From: Argyresthia goedartella
Lineage: Eukaryota > Arthropoda > Insecta > Lepidoptera > Argyresthiidae
Length of the DNA stretch: 64,000 bases
Reading direction: 5' to 3'
Assembly: GCA_949825045.1 (NCBI GenBank)
Contig: OX463809.1
Location: 9,203,501-9,267,500, forward strand
Shown here: one piece after another, positions 56,067 to 64,000 of the stretch
Numbering within the stretch: position 1 is the stretch's first letter
How the letters are laid out: each line of letters opens with the position of its first letter
Notes under the pieces: model-generated
The model's database searches: none
Told to the model about the DNA's origin: nothing
The model's input: only the letters and a program-made list of their open reading frames with translations
Position numbers and translations under genes: made by a program

Positions 56067-56420
56067 CTTGTGTTTAAACGATTACCAAAAAATTCGAAAA
56101 TTTACTACCAATAAATTTGAAATGACTGCCAAATTGGATGGATGTGAATGGATGTGAAATGATCACCAAACTTCTTTTTATGTTTTGTGTACTTAAGTTT
56201 ATGTTTTAAGTATTTTTTGTTGTTCTTACATGTTCAACCTAACACGAAGGATAAAGGGGGCTTCGCTTCGCTCACCCCCTTTACCCTTCACCTAAGCTAC
56301 CGCAGTATTTTGCCCTGGTATGTTCTGCAACTTTTGGTGGTCATTTAGCCATTTTGGGTAGGAAAAAAATATTTTGGTGGTCATTATATTTGTTGCCAAA
56401 AAATATTAAAAAGCGTTTAA
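56067..56420 (+). repeat. Repeat W, copy 1
   Basis: Starts ttgtgtttaaacgattacca and ends ggtcattatatttgttgcca; matches 62126-62418. It contains a hairpin (taaagggggcttcgcttcgc..gggggtaaa type, 56250-56288) and several accaaa / tttggt words in opposite orientation at the two sides. No coding. Confidence 0.82.
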
Positions 56421-56811
56421 CCTCAAAACAAACGTCAAATCCATTTCATTATATTTGTTGCCTATTTTTATTGTAATATATAATATAATATATAGTATAT
56501 AGTTCGCGTAAGTTCGCTAGCATCCCTCGCGAGGGATGGTGGGAAGGTGCCGGAGCCCTAAATATTTAATTTGGCACAGTCAACAGGTCTGACCCTGCGA
56601 GCTTCACCCGCCGCGACTCCTTTGGGAATCCTTTTTTTCTCGAGCCCTAATTTATATCAGCAACTCCAAATAAAGTGCTCATCTATTCGAATGTGCGGGA
56701 CGAAGTGGTCTGTAGTTTTATTTAACTATTCAGGCTGGTTGACCGGAATGCAGAATAGGAATCATTAATTCGTTTTATTTTTACTTTCATTTTACATCAG
56801 GTCATTTCAAA

Positions 56812-57045
56812 AGCTCCGTGGTCTAATGGGTATCGCGCTTGCTTCTCATACAGGAGATGCAGGTTCGAATCCTGACCAATGAGATAATTTATTTATAATA
56901 GGTACATTATCGGACACGTGTTTCGGATGACACGTTAAGCTGTAGGTCCCGGCTACGCGGTAGTGGTCGTAAAACCCCTCCACCAACCCCCACTGAGCCA
57001 GCGTGGTGGAGTTTGGCTTAATCTTACTCGTATCCTCGCATCATG
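56812..57045 (+). repeat. SINE-B, head plus body 1
   Basis: Head ctccgtggtctaatgggtat, box GGTTCGAATCC, then cgtgtttcggatgacacgtt, gtaggtcccggctac and cactgagccagcgtggtgga. The best representative of this arrangement in the window. Confidence 0.87.
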
Positions 57046-57153
57046 TTAAATAGACCACGGGTGTAGTAAAACATTAAAACATTAAAATAATTTGATAAAA
57101 ATCGCAGGTTCAAACTGCCAGTTGACAGTTTGGCGCGAAAACTGACAAACAGC

Positions 57154-57444
57154 GGAAGAGACGTAATAATTGTTGTCAGTAAGGGGCAGAGCTATGCTTC
57201 AACCTTCTTCTCCTTTCGTGCATAGAAAAGGAAAGGGGGATTGACGCAACAACTATTACGTCACTTCCCCTGATGGAGGGTTTCAAAACAAGTGCTGTTT
57301 GACGTTACTTAAATTTCGTATTTGTTGTTGAAAATCAATCCAACTGCAGCCTTCACAAAATAAAAGGCCCGATGGCCCAAACTAAATTCAACCTTATTAC
57401 GTCAGTGACACGGAGGCTGTCACCGGGCCTTTTATTTTGTGAAG
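57154..57444. repeat. Two successive inverted-repeat pairs
   Basis: Pair 1: ggaagagacgtaataattgt.. (57154-57175) with 57248-57269, one mismatch or so. Pair 2: a perfect 21-bp repeat, cttcacaaaataaaaggccc.. (57351-57371), with 57424-57444. Probably one foldback/MITE-like element or two neighbours; no terminal signature was found. Confidence 0.75.
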
Positions 57445-57449
57445 ACTGT

Positions 57450-57690
57450 AATATTATAAATGTGAAAGTAACGATGTTTGGATGTTTGTGTTTGTGCCTC
57501 AATCACGCTAAAACGGCTGAACGGATTTGAATAAAAGTTAACACAGATTAGCTATCGTTTATGAGCTAGATTAACATATATGATACTTTTTATCCGACTG
57601 CTCTAGATCTAGAAGGAGGGTAACGCTGTCTCGGTAAATGATACTTCCCAGGAACATGCAGATGAAGTTGCGGGAATCAGCTAGTACTAA
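57450..57690 (+). repeat. Lepidopteran interspersed repeat, copy 2
   Basis: Inverted match to 34020-34215, extended at the end by aacatgcagatgaagttgcg and gggaatcagctagtac, which recalls the 'gaagtcgcgggcaacagctagt' end typical of moth/butterfly repeats. Confidence 0.75.
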
Positions 57691-58480
57691 ATAATAAAAC
57701 ACTTGCAATAGAAGGGCCTTTTACGTTTTTAGGTATCAAAATATTATTAAATGTGATCTTGACCGAAGCTTCTTTAGCATATCAGTTTCATAAATAGGAC
57801 AATTTCAATAGTAGCAGCAGGTACCTATAATTTTCACTTCAGTTTCATTCACTCTCGCAATAATATTTTGGTGTTGTCGTGAGGTTCTAACATAATTAAT
57901 TTAATAATTGGTACCTAAGTACTCGCCCGTACATCTGTGAAGGGATTATTATATCATTATCATTACATTATAACCCGACCCTCTGTTAAGTCTGCCGCGA
58001 TGAAGCACTCATTACCCGCGTGGTACGAGTATCTTCCCCGAAATGGCGTGACTTTCAACATAATTCCTCAACTGCGCGTCGAAATTAATTTTTAAATTGA
58101 CGCCGTGTAATAACATCGTTTGTTCGAGTATTTCATTTATATTAGAACCCATTTAGAGCATTTCTGGAGCTGTTTTATTTTTTAATAGCTTTCAATCTTC
58201 CTTTTGGAACACGAGGGATTTTGTAGCTTCACAACTGATATAATCAGTTAGTAGGTATAGGTGACAAAGTTCTCTCGAGGAATCGCATTTGAATAAACGT
58301 GTCTACAAGAAAATATACGCTTTCGTTTTGTCAATTCTTTAGTAAGCACGAAGATGTTTTATGACTTCCTATTTTATGCATTCAGCAGAAAAATACAATA
58401 ACAATATTTTCACAAATTCGATATCATAACAAGTAAGTATCGAAGTCTTTCAATAACAGACTGGCGACGGGTCTTTGATC
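57691..58480. other. No gene recognised
   Basis: No supported frame or repeat. Confidence 0.4.
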
Positions 58481-58487
58481 TCTATAT

Positions 58488-59027
58488 AGGGATGGGCCGA
58501 AATTCGTTATACATTCGGTTTAACCGAATTTCGGCTGCTTGAACAGAACTTCGGCATTCGGCCGAAATTCGGTTTAAATGTCGAACATTCGGTGCAAAAA
58601 AAAGTAAAATACTTAGTTGCATTTTGACTGAAATCAATAGAATAGAAATCATACTTATCATAATAATCGTAAAATAAAATTAGGCCTCTATTCATTGTCA
58701 TTTATTTTTAAATTAAATTAGTTATACAACTTTGCCTAAACTAAACAAAATAAACTTGGTATTTTTAATGCCTAACTACTGCGTAATTTAAATGGGTAAC
58801 TTTATAGTTACCCATTTAAATTACGCAGTATTTATATAAACAAAAAAACACTTCTAGTTCGGCGGGGTGCATCTATTCATTTCGACAATTCACGTAAGTG
58901 CGTAAACAAGTCATCACGTATCGCTCTCGAGAAATCGTGGGGAAATTAAACCGAAGTTCAGCCGATTTTTTTTTATTTTAACCGATTGTTCGGCCGAAAT
59001 TCGTATTCGGCACATTTGGCCCATCTC
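58488..59027. mobile_element. hAT-like MITE (tentative)
   Basis: Ends agggatgggcc (58488) and ggcccatctc (59027) are near-complementary. They are followed inward on both sides by clusters of ttcgg/ccgaa words (gccgaaattcg, aaccgaatttcgg), as in hAT elements. Flanking 8-mers ctctatat and ctctaaaa agree at 6 of 8 positions, compatible with an old 8-bp hAT target duplication. The interior holds a 25-bp perfect palindrome and no transposase. Confidence 0.5.
58777..58830. repeat. Perfect 25-bp inverted repeat, 4-base loop
   Basis: Left arm tactgcgtaatttaaatggg.. (58777-58801), loop ttat, right arm its exact complement (58806-58830). It would form a very stable hairpin or cruciform. Confidence 0.95.
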
Positions 59028-59410
59028 CTCTAAAATAATAAGACGGTTGTTTTTCCTGTTTGCATAATAAATTCAAAAGAAGCGGCCTACATAACGATAG
59101 CGGTTCCTTTTTAATTCTTTAAAAAATATACAACGTAAATAAATGTGAAACCTTTTACACTTTGTTCCATTTTCGCACTGGCTGCCGCCGTTTAAGAAAT
59201 AATTTGTGTACGCAGTTTTAAAACATCTTTTTCAGGCATATTATCTCAATCGGAAAGGCGCGGGTTGACACGTAGGAGCATGCTAAATGTATGGGGTCGA
59301 CCGTGTCTGTTAGCATAGATCATTATTATTATATTAATATCATTGATTAGTTTAATTACCTATACATTTTGTTAGGTTTCGATTACTGGGTTAATAAGGT
59401 TAATAAAACA

Positions 59411-59617
59411 TGTAACTGATGCGCCACCTAGAGGTCGGTGGTGGGGAACAGATGGCGCTCCGGCGAGAGATTCGACAGAGATAAATGTATAGAAGACGTC
59501 CTCGCTGTAGTCTACTTTTGTTTGCTGTCAATACATTCATAAATTGTAACAGCAAATGCCTGGGTATTACTGCAGAGTCAGTGAGACGGTGGATTCGTTT
59601 GTAATGTTAATATTTCA
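59411..59617 (+). mobile_element. LTR-like segment (tentative solo LTR)
   Basis: It starts TGTAACTGATGCGCC, ends ..ttaatatttCA, and is followed by gaagtgggatggaacagccc, which resembles the junction after some insect LTRs. Just after, ATGGAACAGCCCGTCCATTG opens a short frame (47 codons). Length of 207 bp is plausible for a small LTR. No second LTR and no flanking duplication were identified, so this rests on form only. Two CTCF-like cores lie inside (59420-59436, 59449-59458). Confidence 0.28.
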
Positions 59618-60413
59618 GAAGTGGGATGGAACAGCCCGTCCATTGGTATGAAAATATTGTAAGTATACTGTCATCTCTTCACTCGCTCTCGGCAAATTCA
59701 TATAATATTGCAAAGCACGTGACTCCAAAGTATATAAACTTTCAGTTCTGGAACAAAGATAAATAGGTAGGTATTGATTGCGGTTTATAACATATTGTAT
59801 CAGGGACTGCCCAAAAAACTAATTCAGCGATAACTTATGCGGTTTGTAAATGTATATAAAATATGTTAAATATATTTAACTAATGTACCCTCCTCGATCC
59901 TTAACCTTTGCTGAAATCTTCGAATTGACCGAGCGAGCCCAGTCTTTTCTGGATTGGGCAAAAATGCTTTCGTATGTCCGGATGTGTGTCCGGATGTTAC
60001 CCTCTACAGGCCGCAATTCTCAACTGATTCTCGTGATTTTTTGTGAGCAGTTTCGCAAATAGAATTTTATGGTTCATTCAGTTTTTGCATATTTTCAAAA
60101 ATGGCGGAGTTGTGGGTGTTCTAAAACAGCTCGACGGATTTGACAAATGAGGTGTCGCTGTATCTAAGAGACCGTGAGAGTAACAGGCTATATAATTTAA
60201 GTGAAAAATAATTTAAGTAATTTAAGTCCCCAAAATGGTGCGGTTACTTTCATACTCCATGTACGTAACCAGGTGCATCCATAAGTTTTTTATGTGTTAT
60301 TAAAAGAAAATGTCACTAGGGACGTCTACAGCTCACAGAGCCACTAGTATAATATGTTTTATCTACACGCTTATTCAATATAACTTCAACATATATCCAG
60401 TATAATCAGAATA
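59618..60413. other. No gene; a piece of lepidopteran repeat near 60240
   Basis: The phrase ggttactttcatactccatg (60240-60263) recurs at 10206-10230 and, altered, at 26640-26665. Nothing else supported. Confidence 0.45.
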
Positions 60414-61600
60414 TTGACTCAGTCTAGTACGATCACACCGACACACGATGTGGATGTGACTGCTACGAGAACATTCAGTTTTTGCGGAGTTTTTTGCGAC
60501 CTGTCGAAGGCATTTGATTGTGTTGATCATAAGACGCTATTAATTAAATTAAATCATTACGGAGTTAGAAATAAAGCGTTGGATCTACTAAGATCATACC
60601 TAAGCAAAAGAATTCAAAAGGTAGAAGTTAACGGCGTAAAATCTGATGGATCGGGTGTTAAAATTGGCGTTCCACAAGGTTCCATATTAGGCCCTTTCTT
60701 ATTCCTGGTATACATTAATGATCTGCCTTTCATGGTGGAGAAATTAACTGACATAGTGTTGTTTGCTGATGATACTTCAATGGTCTTCAAAATTGAAAAA
60801 CTAAAAGGAGATTTTGATGATGTTAATGGTGTATTGTCTTTAACCTTGAATTGGTTCACAGTAAATAATTTATTGTTAAACGCTGGTAAAACCAAGTGTA
60901 TCAAATTCTCACTTCCAAATGTCAGGCAAGTTGAGACCAGTTTAGTGTTAGACAACAGGACGTTAGAATTAGTAAATGATACGAAGTTTCTTGGAATAAC
61001 CATTGATAGCAAATTGCAGTGGGGACCCCAAATAGATAAATTGGCTGGTAAATTAAGTTCTGCGGCTTACGCCGTTAGGAACATCAGACAAAGCACGGAT
61101 GTGGCTACATCTAGGCTAGTATATTTTAGTTACTTTCATAGTGTGATGTCCTATGGTATCTTGTTGTGGGGAAAAGGAGCGGATATTCAAACTATTTTTA
61201 TTTTACAGAAAAGAGCTATCCGAGCAATTTATAATTTAAAACGAACAGACTCCTTAAGAGAGCTTTTTAAAGAAATTTACATGCTAACAGTAGCCAGTCA
61301 ATTTATTTTCGAAAATATAATGTATGTACGCAAGAACCTTACAACATTTTCCAAACTTAGCGATAGCTGTAATGTTAACCTAAGAAATAATCACAGACTG
61401 TGTGCGCCCCGCCCCGTTTTAGACTCGCGAAGGTTAGCAATTCTTTCAAGAGTCAGTACATTCTCTACTACAATAAGATACCTCTGGTGATTTTGAAATT
61501 GCCATTTGAGCAATTTAAAAAGCATGTTAAAGCGACTTCGTCGAAAAAGGGATATTACAATTTTCAAGATAACTTAAATGACAGGACTATATGGGGTTAA
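60414..61600 (+). pseudogene. LINE-1 reverse transcriptase with one frameshift
   Basis: The frame opens before VFCDLSKAFDCVDHKTLL (first catalytic Asp) and runs through GVPQGSILGPFLFLVYINDL, the FADD box (near 60762) and FLGITIDSKLQWGPQI to RRAIRAIYNLKRTDSLRELF. Near 61405 the reading frame changes: the true C-terminus (YNKIPLVILKLPFEQFKKHV.. to DRTIWG) is in the next frame and ends at 61600. Fingers and endonuclease are missing at the 5' side. RT active-site residues are intact. CR1/Jockey-group style; similar proteins are widespread in Lepidoptera. Confidence 0.9.
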
Positions 61601-61856
61601 TCTGGCTCAACACAGACCTTGCTGTTAATAATTTTGTAATTATTTATTCCTGCTTATTAATCATAACAATTAAATTTTTCATATTTGTATTAGTTAAGCA
61701 CAACCTATTTTTAAAAGAGATCTAAAAATCAATCTGTGGGAGTTTCTATGCCCTGCTTCTCCCACAGTGGTCCAATGTAGAGAAGAGGCAAAAAATTACG
61801 TTTGCTAAGTATATGTAAATATCTACAGTAATAAAGTACTTTGACTTTGACTTTGA
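60414..61856 (+). mobile_element. LINE-1, best copy (5'-truncated)
   Basis: Coding part 60414-61600, then a 3'UTR with a hairpin (ctgtgggag at 61734 with ctcccacag at 61760) and the phrase gtagagaagaggcaaaaaat, ending in (tttgac)n at 61840-61856. Hexamer-tailed 3' ends (tttgac, tttgat, aattcc types) are seen in the other copies at 5675, 35811 and 50611. Confidence 0.88.
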
Positions 61857-62085
61857 AAATATTAACGATCGTGGTAACCACCAATAATCCTATTTGATTA
61901 ACCACTTTATCTTTTGCACCATATTTAGGGTTTTACATAAAGAAGTCCTGTGGCTGCGTCCGCTTTGGATATTACGTTCTATAAAAGGGAGATCTCCGCG
62001 CTCCTGGTTTCTACACCTGGGGACCACTGGTCCAACAGCTTATGGTCGGAAGTTCATTGTATGGGTCGGGTACCCAGTTTCGAAT
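61857..62085. other. No gene recognised
   Basis: Plus-strand frame 61894-62172 has no recognisable content. Confidence 0.4.
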
Positions 62086-62125
62086 GACGCTGTAGCGACA
62101 AACGTTGTGGCGAAAAACTTTCAGC
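62086..62125 (+). repeat. Repeat S, left part of a split copy
   Basis: cgaatgacgctgtagcgaca, then gttgtggcgaaaaactttca: the S phrase. It continues at 62419 after repeat W. Confidence 0.85.
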
Positions 62126-62418
62126 TTGTGTTTAAACGATTACCAAAAACGCACCTATTTTACTACCAATAAATTCGAAATGACTGCCAGAATGGATAAA
62201 TGTCCACCAAATTGTGTTTGGATAAATGATCACCAAACTTCTTTTTATGTTTTTTGTACTTAAGTTTATGTTTTAAGTATTTTTTGTTGTTCTTACATGT
62301 TCAACCTAATACGAAGGATAAAGGGGGCTTCGCTTCGCTCATCCCCTTTACCCTTCACCTAAGCTACCGCAGTATTTTGCTGATATAAAAATTTTTGGTG
62401 ATCATTATATTTCTTGCC
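62126..62418 (+). repeat. Repeat W, copy 2, inserted in repeat S
   Basis: Same start and end as 56067-56420 but shorter. The 12-mer aaaactttcagc stands on both sides (62114-62125 and 62419-62430), as a target duplication would, and removing W plus one 12-mer restores the repeat-S phrase found at 63895-63930. It includes the GC hairpin near 62320-62352. Confidence 0.82.
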
Positions 62419-62525
62419 AAAACTTTCAGCGTGGTACGCTGGAGCTAAATGTTATTGCAGCGAAATCCACGAGTACGAATGACACCGCAGCGACAAAAAT
62501 TGTGGCGAAAAACTTTCAGCAGGTA
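62419..62525 (+). repeat. Repeat S, right part of a split copy
   Basis: ctttcagcgtggtacgctgg, attgcagcgaaatccacgag, cgaatgacaccgcagcgaca, ttgtggcgaaaaactttcag: a complete S unit. Confidence 0.87.
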
Positions 62526-62868
62526 ATACTGTCATGATTTTTTGTATTTATATTGTTTAAAATATTAATTTTTGTGGGTTTTATTGAAAAAAGTATTTAT
62601 TCTGATGAATTTTACTTTATCTAATTTCTTATTTTGTATGGCAACCCCTCATCGAGTAGTCAGCTAATATAAATGGCCGTCTTTAAGGACGGAGCTCGGT
62701 CTTGTTCGAGCGTTCACTGCGACAACTTAGTACGGGGAACCTATGTCCGTTTGTATCATGATAAATATTCTTGTGGGCAATATACAGTTAGCCTATCAGC
62801 CAGAGTGTGTAAATGTAAATACCCAGTGTAAAATATACAAGTTAATTATCAGTGGAGTGTTATTTTAT
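62526..62868. other. No gene; promoter-like phrase near 62668
   Basis: aatataaatggccgtctttaagg: a TATA-like box followed by a small hairpin (ccgtc/gacgg) and gttcactgcg. May be LTR or gene promoter; unsupported further. Confidence 0.3.
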
Positions 62869-62869
62869 A

Positions 62870-62955
62870 TTAATACGCTGGGGCGACAAATTGTAAAAGC
62901 GAGATCCAGTAGGTCGAATGACACCGCATCGGCAAACAATGTAGCGAAAAATATA
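62870..62955 (+). repeat. Repeat S, single unit
   Basis: aatacgctggggcgacaaat, gtaggtcgaatgacaccgca, caatgtagcgaaaaatat: a diverged S unit on the plus strand. Confidence 0.82.
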
Positions 62956-63560
62956 TGTACAATATATGCTAGTTAGAAATTCAAAAAGGGTAAAATACAA
63001 CACAGAAAGTGAAAGTTTCATATGGATCAACAAAAAACAAGTATTTTTTTGTAATATTTACGAGTTATGTCTTTATCTAAACTAAACTAAACCTTACAAT
63101 AATTAAATTTCAAAAATCGTTTCTCGTCGAATTAACTTTAACTTTAGGTATATATATATAATATCCCTGCTAGATCTTTAATATAGGTTATATGTGTTAC
63201 CTAATTAATCGATGACAAAGGAGTTTAAATGCTCATCGGCTACCAACGCCATCTAGCGATAGGAAGCAGATATCATGAGCTGAGCTGATGCATCCCATTC
63301 ATATGTTTATCTGCGTTTTTCCTTATTTTCTTACCTAAACCTAGGAATTATACGAACCGATCGGACCATTTCAGAAATATAGTGCAGCGATTCATTTTTA
63401 TAAGTAATAGATGTATGTAGGTAAAGTAAGAGCTATATGCTTATCAAAATGGGAAGTGTATAAAGGATATATAGCGCATACGGCTCCTACTCCTACATTA
63501 CAGTACAACTTATATGTAAGAGTAAAGCTAGTGATTACAAATACTTTTCAATACAATGAC
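62956..63560. other. No gene recognised
   Basis: Contains a CTCF-like core (63245-63258). Plus-strand frame 63411-63662 runs into SINE-C and is not a gene. Confidence 0.4.
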
Positions 63561-63565
63561 GACCT

Positions 63566-63740
63566 CTGTGGCGCTGCAGTTGTGGCTCTGCCTACCATGC
63601 GGAAGGTCCCGTGTTCGATCCCCGGATGGAGATACAAAAAAGAATCCCCAGTTCTTGGATGATTATATGTTTGTGCCATCGCTGTTTCAGGTTCCCACGA
63701 CACATATATGTGCCTGTACGTAAATGTTTATGTTAACAAT
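63566..63740 (+). repeat. SINE-C, second copy
   Basis: cctctgtggcgctgcagttg, box TGTTCGATCCCCGGA, then tccccagttcttggatgatt and gtgcctgtacgtaaatgttt, as at 30848-31070. More diverged in the head. Confidence 0.87.
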
Positions 63741-63767
63741 GTTTGACGCTGCATCATTCAATTCAAT

Positions 63768-63945
63768 CATTCGACTTCATGGATTTCGCTTCAATAGTTT
63801 TTCGCCCCAGCGTATTACGCGCTGAAAGTTTTTCGCTACTATGTTTATCGCTGTGGTGTCATTCGACCTCGTGGACTTCGCTGCAATTATTTTTCGCTCC
63901 AGCGTACCACGCTAAAAGTTTTCGCCACAACGTTACCGGACCCTC
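63768..63945 (-). repeat. Repeat S, two tandem units
   Basis: The word cattcgac starts at 63768 and 63860, a 92-base period. Each unit holds atttttcgct-type words. These lie in the opposite orientation to the copies at 62086-62955. Confidence 0.87.
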
Positions 63946-64000
63946 GTTGTATAGTCTGTAAACTGTATCTGTAGTTTGTAAACGAAGAAAACTGATTCAG

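Overview
This window looks like moth or butterfly (Lepidoptera) nuclear DNA. It is AT-rich and intron/intergenic in character. It carries interspersed repeats that I recognise as typical of lepidopteran genomes: the 'gggttccgta...gcacttggc' repeats at 1896-2392 and 26527-26925, and the 'ctgctgggcataggcctc' repeat at 34225-34440. It also holds a mellifera/cecropia-type mariner, tRNA-headed SINEs and many decayed non-LTR retrotransposons. I see no prokaryotic-style gene organisation, no rRNA, no CRISPR array and no intact multi-exon host gene. Almost every recognisable protein-coding stretch belongs to a transposable element. Family labels used here (LINE-1 to LINE-4, SINE-A to SINE-C, repeats S, U, W) are local to this window.

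Layout. 1-6.1 kb: SINE tail, an RTE-like endonuclease remnant, a decayed LINE-1 copy with a tandemly triplicated segment, and a SINE-A split by a mariner-type MITE. 6.5-6.8 kb: the best candidate host exon (minus strand, terminal). 9.4-14 kb: fragments of a DDE transposase and of LINE-2. 14.7-19.7 kb: LINE-3, cut in two by a young, 5'-truncated RLE-type (R2-superfamily) retrotransposon with a 12-bp target duplication. 21-24 kb: SINEs. 24.1-26.4 kb: a nearly complete Tc1/mariner-related element with D-D-82-E spacing. 27.5-28.5 kb: gag-like ORF1 remnant. 28.9-30.2 kb: a mariner with one internal stop. 30.8-36.4 kb: SINEs, repeat U and two multi-hairpin elements. 37.3-40.6 kb: LINE-4, interrupted by one stop codon. 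41.6-42.8 kb: two MITEs in opposite orientation, one holding a SINE. 43.6-45.0 kb: two more candidate exons. 46-50.7 kb: a decayed Ty3/gypsy gag-pol between LINE fragments. 53.5-59.6 kb: SINEs, repeat U with a GC-rich hairpin module, repeat W, a hAT-like MITE with a perfect palindrome, and an LTR-like segment. 60.4-61.9 kb: the best LINE-1 copy. 62-64 kb: repeat S on both strands, one copy split by repeat W.

The elements do not form a pathway; they form layers. At least six insertions sit inside older elements: RLE element in LINE-3, mariner MITE in SINE-A, SINE-A in a palindromic MITE, multi-hairpin element in a LINE-1 tail, repeat W in repeat S, and a foldback in the gypsy remnant. These give a relative chronology. 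Four isolated open stretches with splice-site context (3444-3533, 6572-6806, 43618-43726, 44803-44957) are the only hints of host coding sequence and I could not name any of them.
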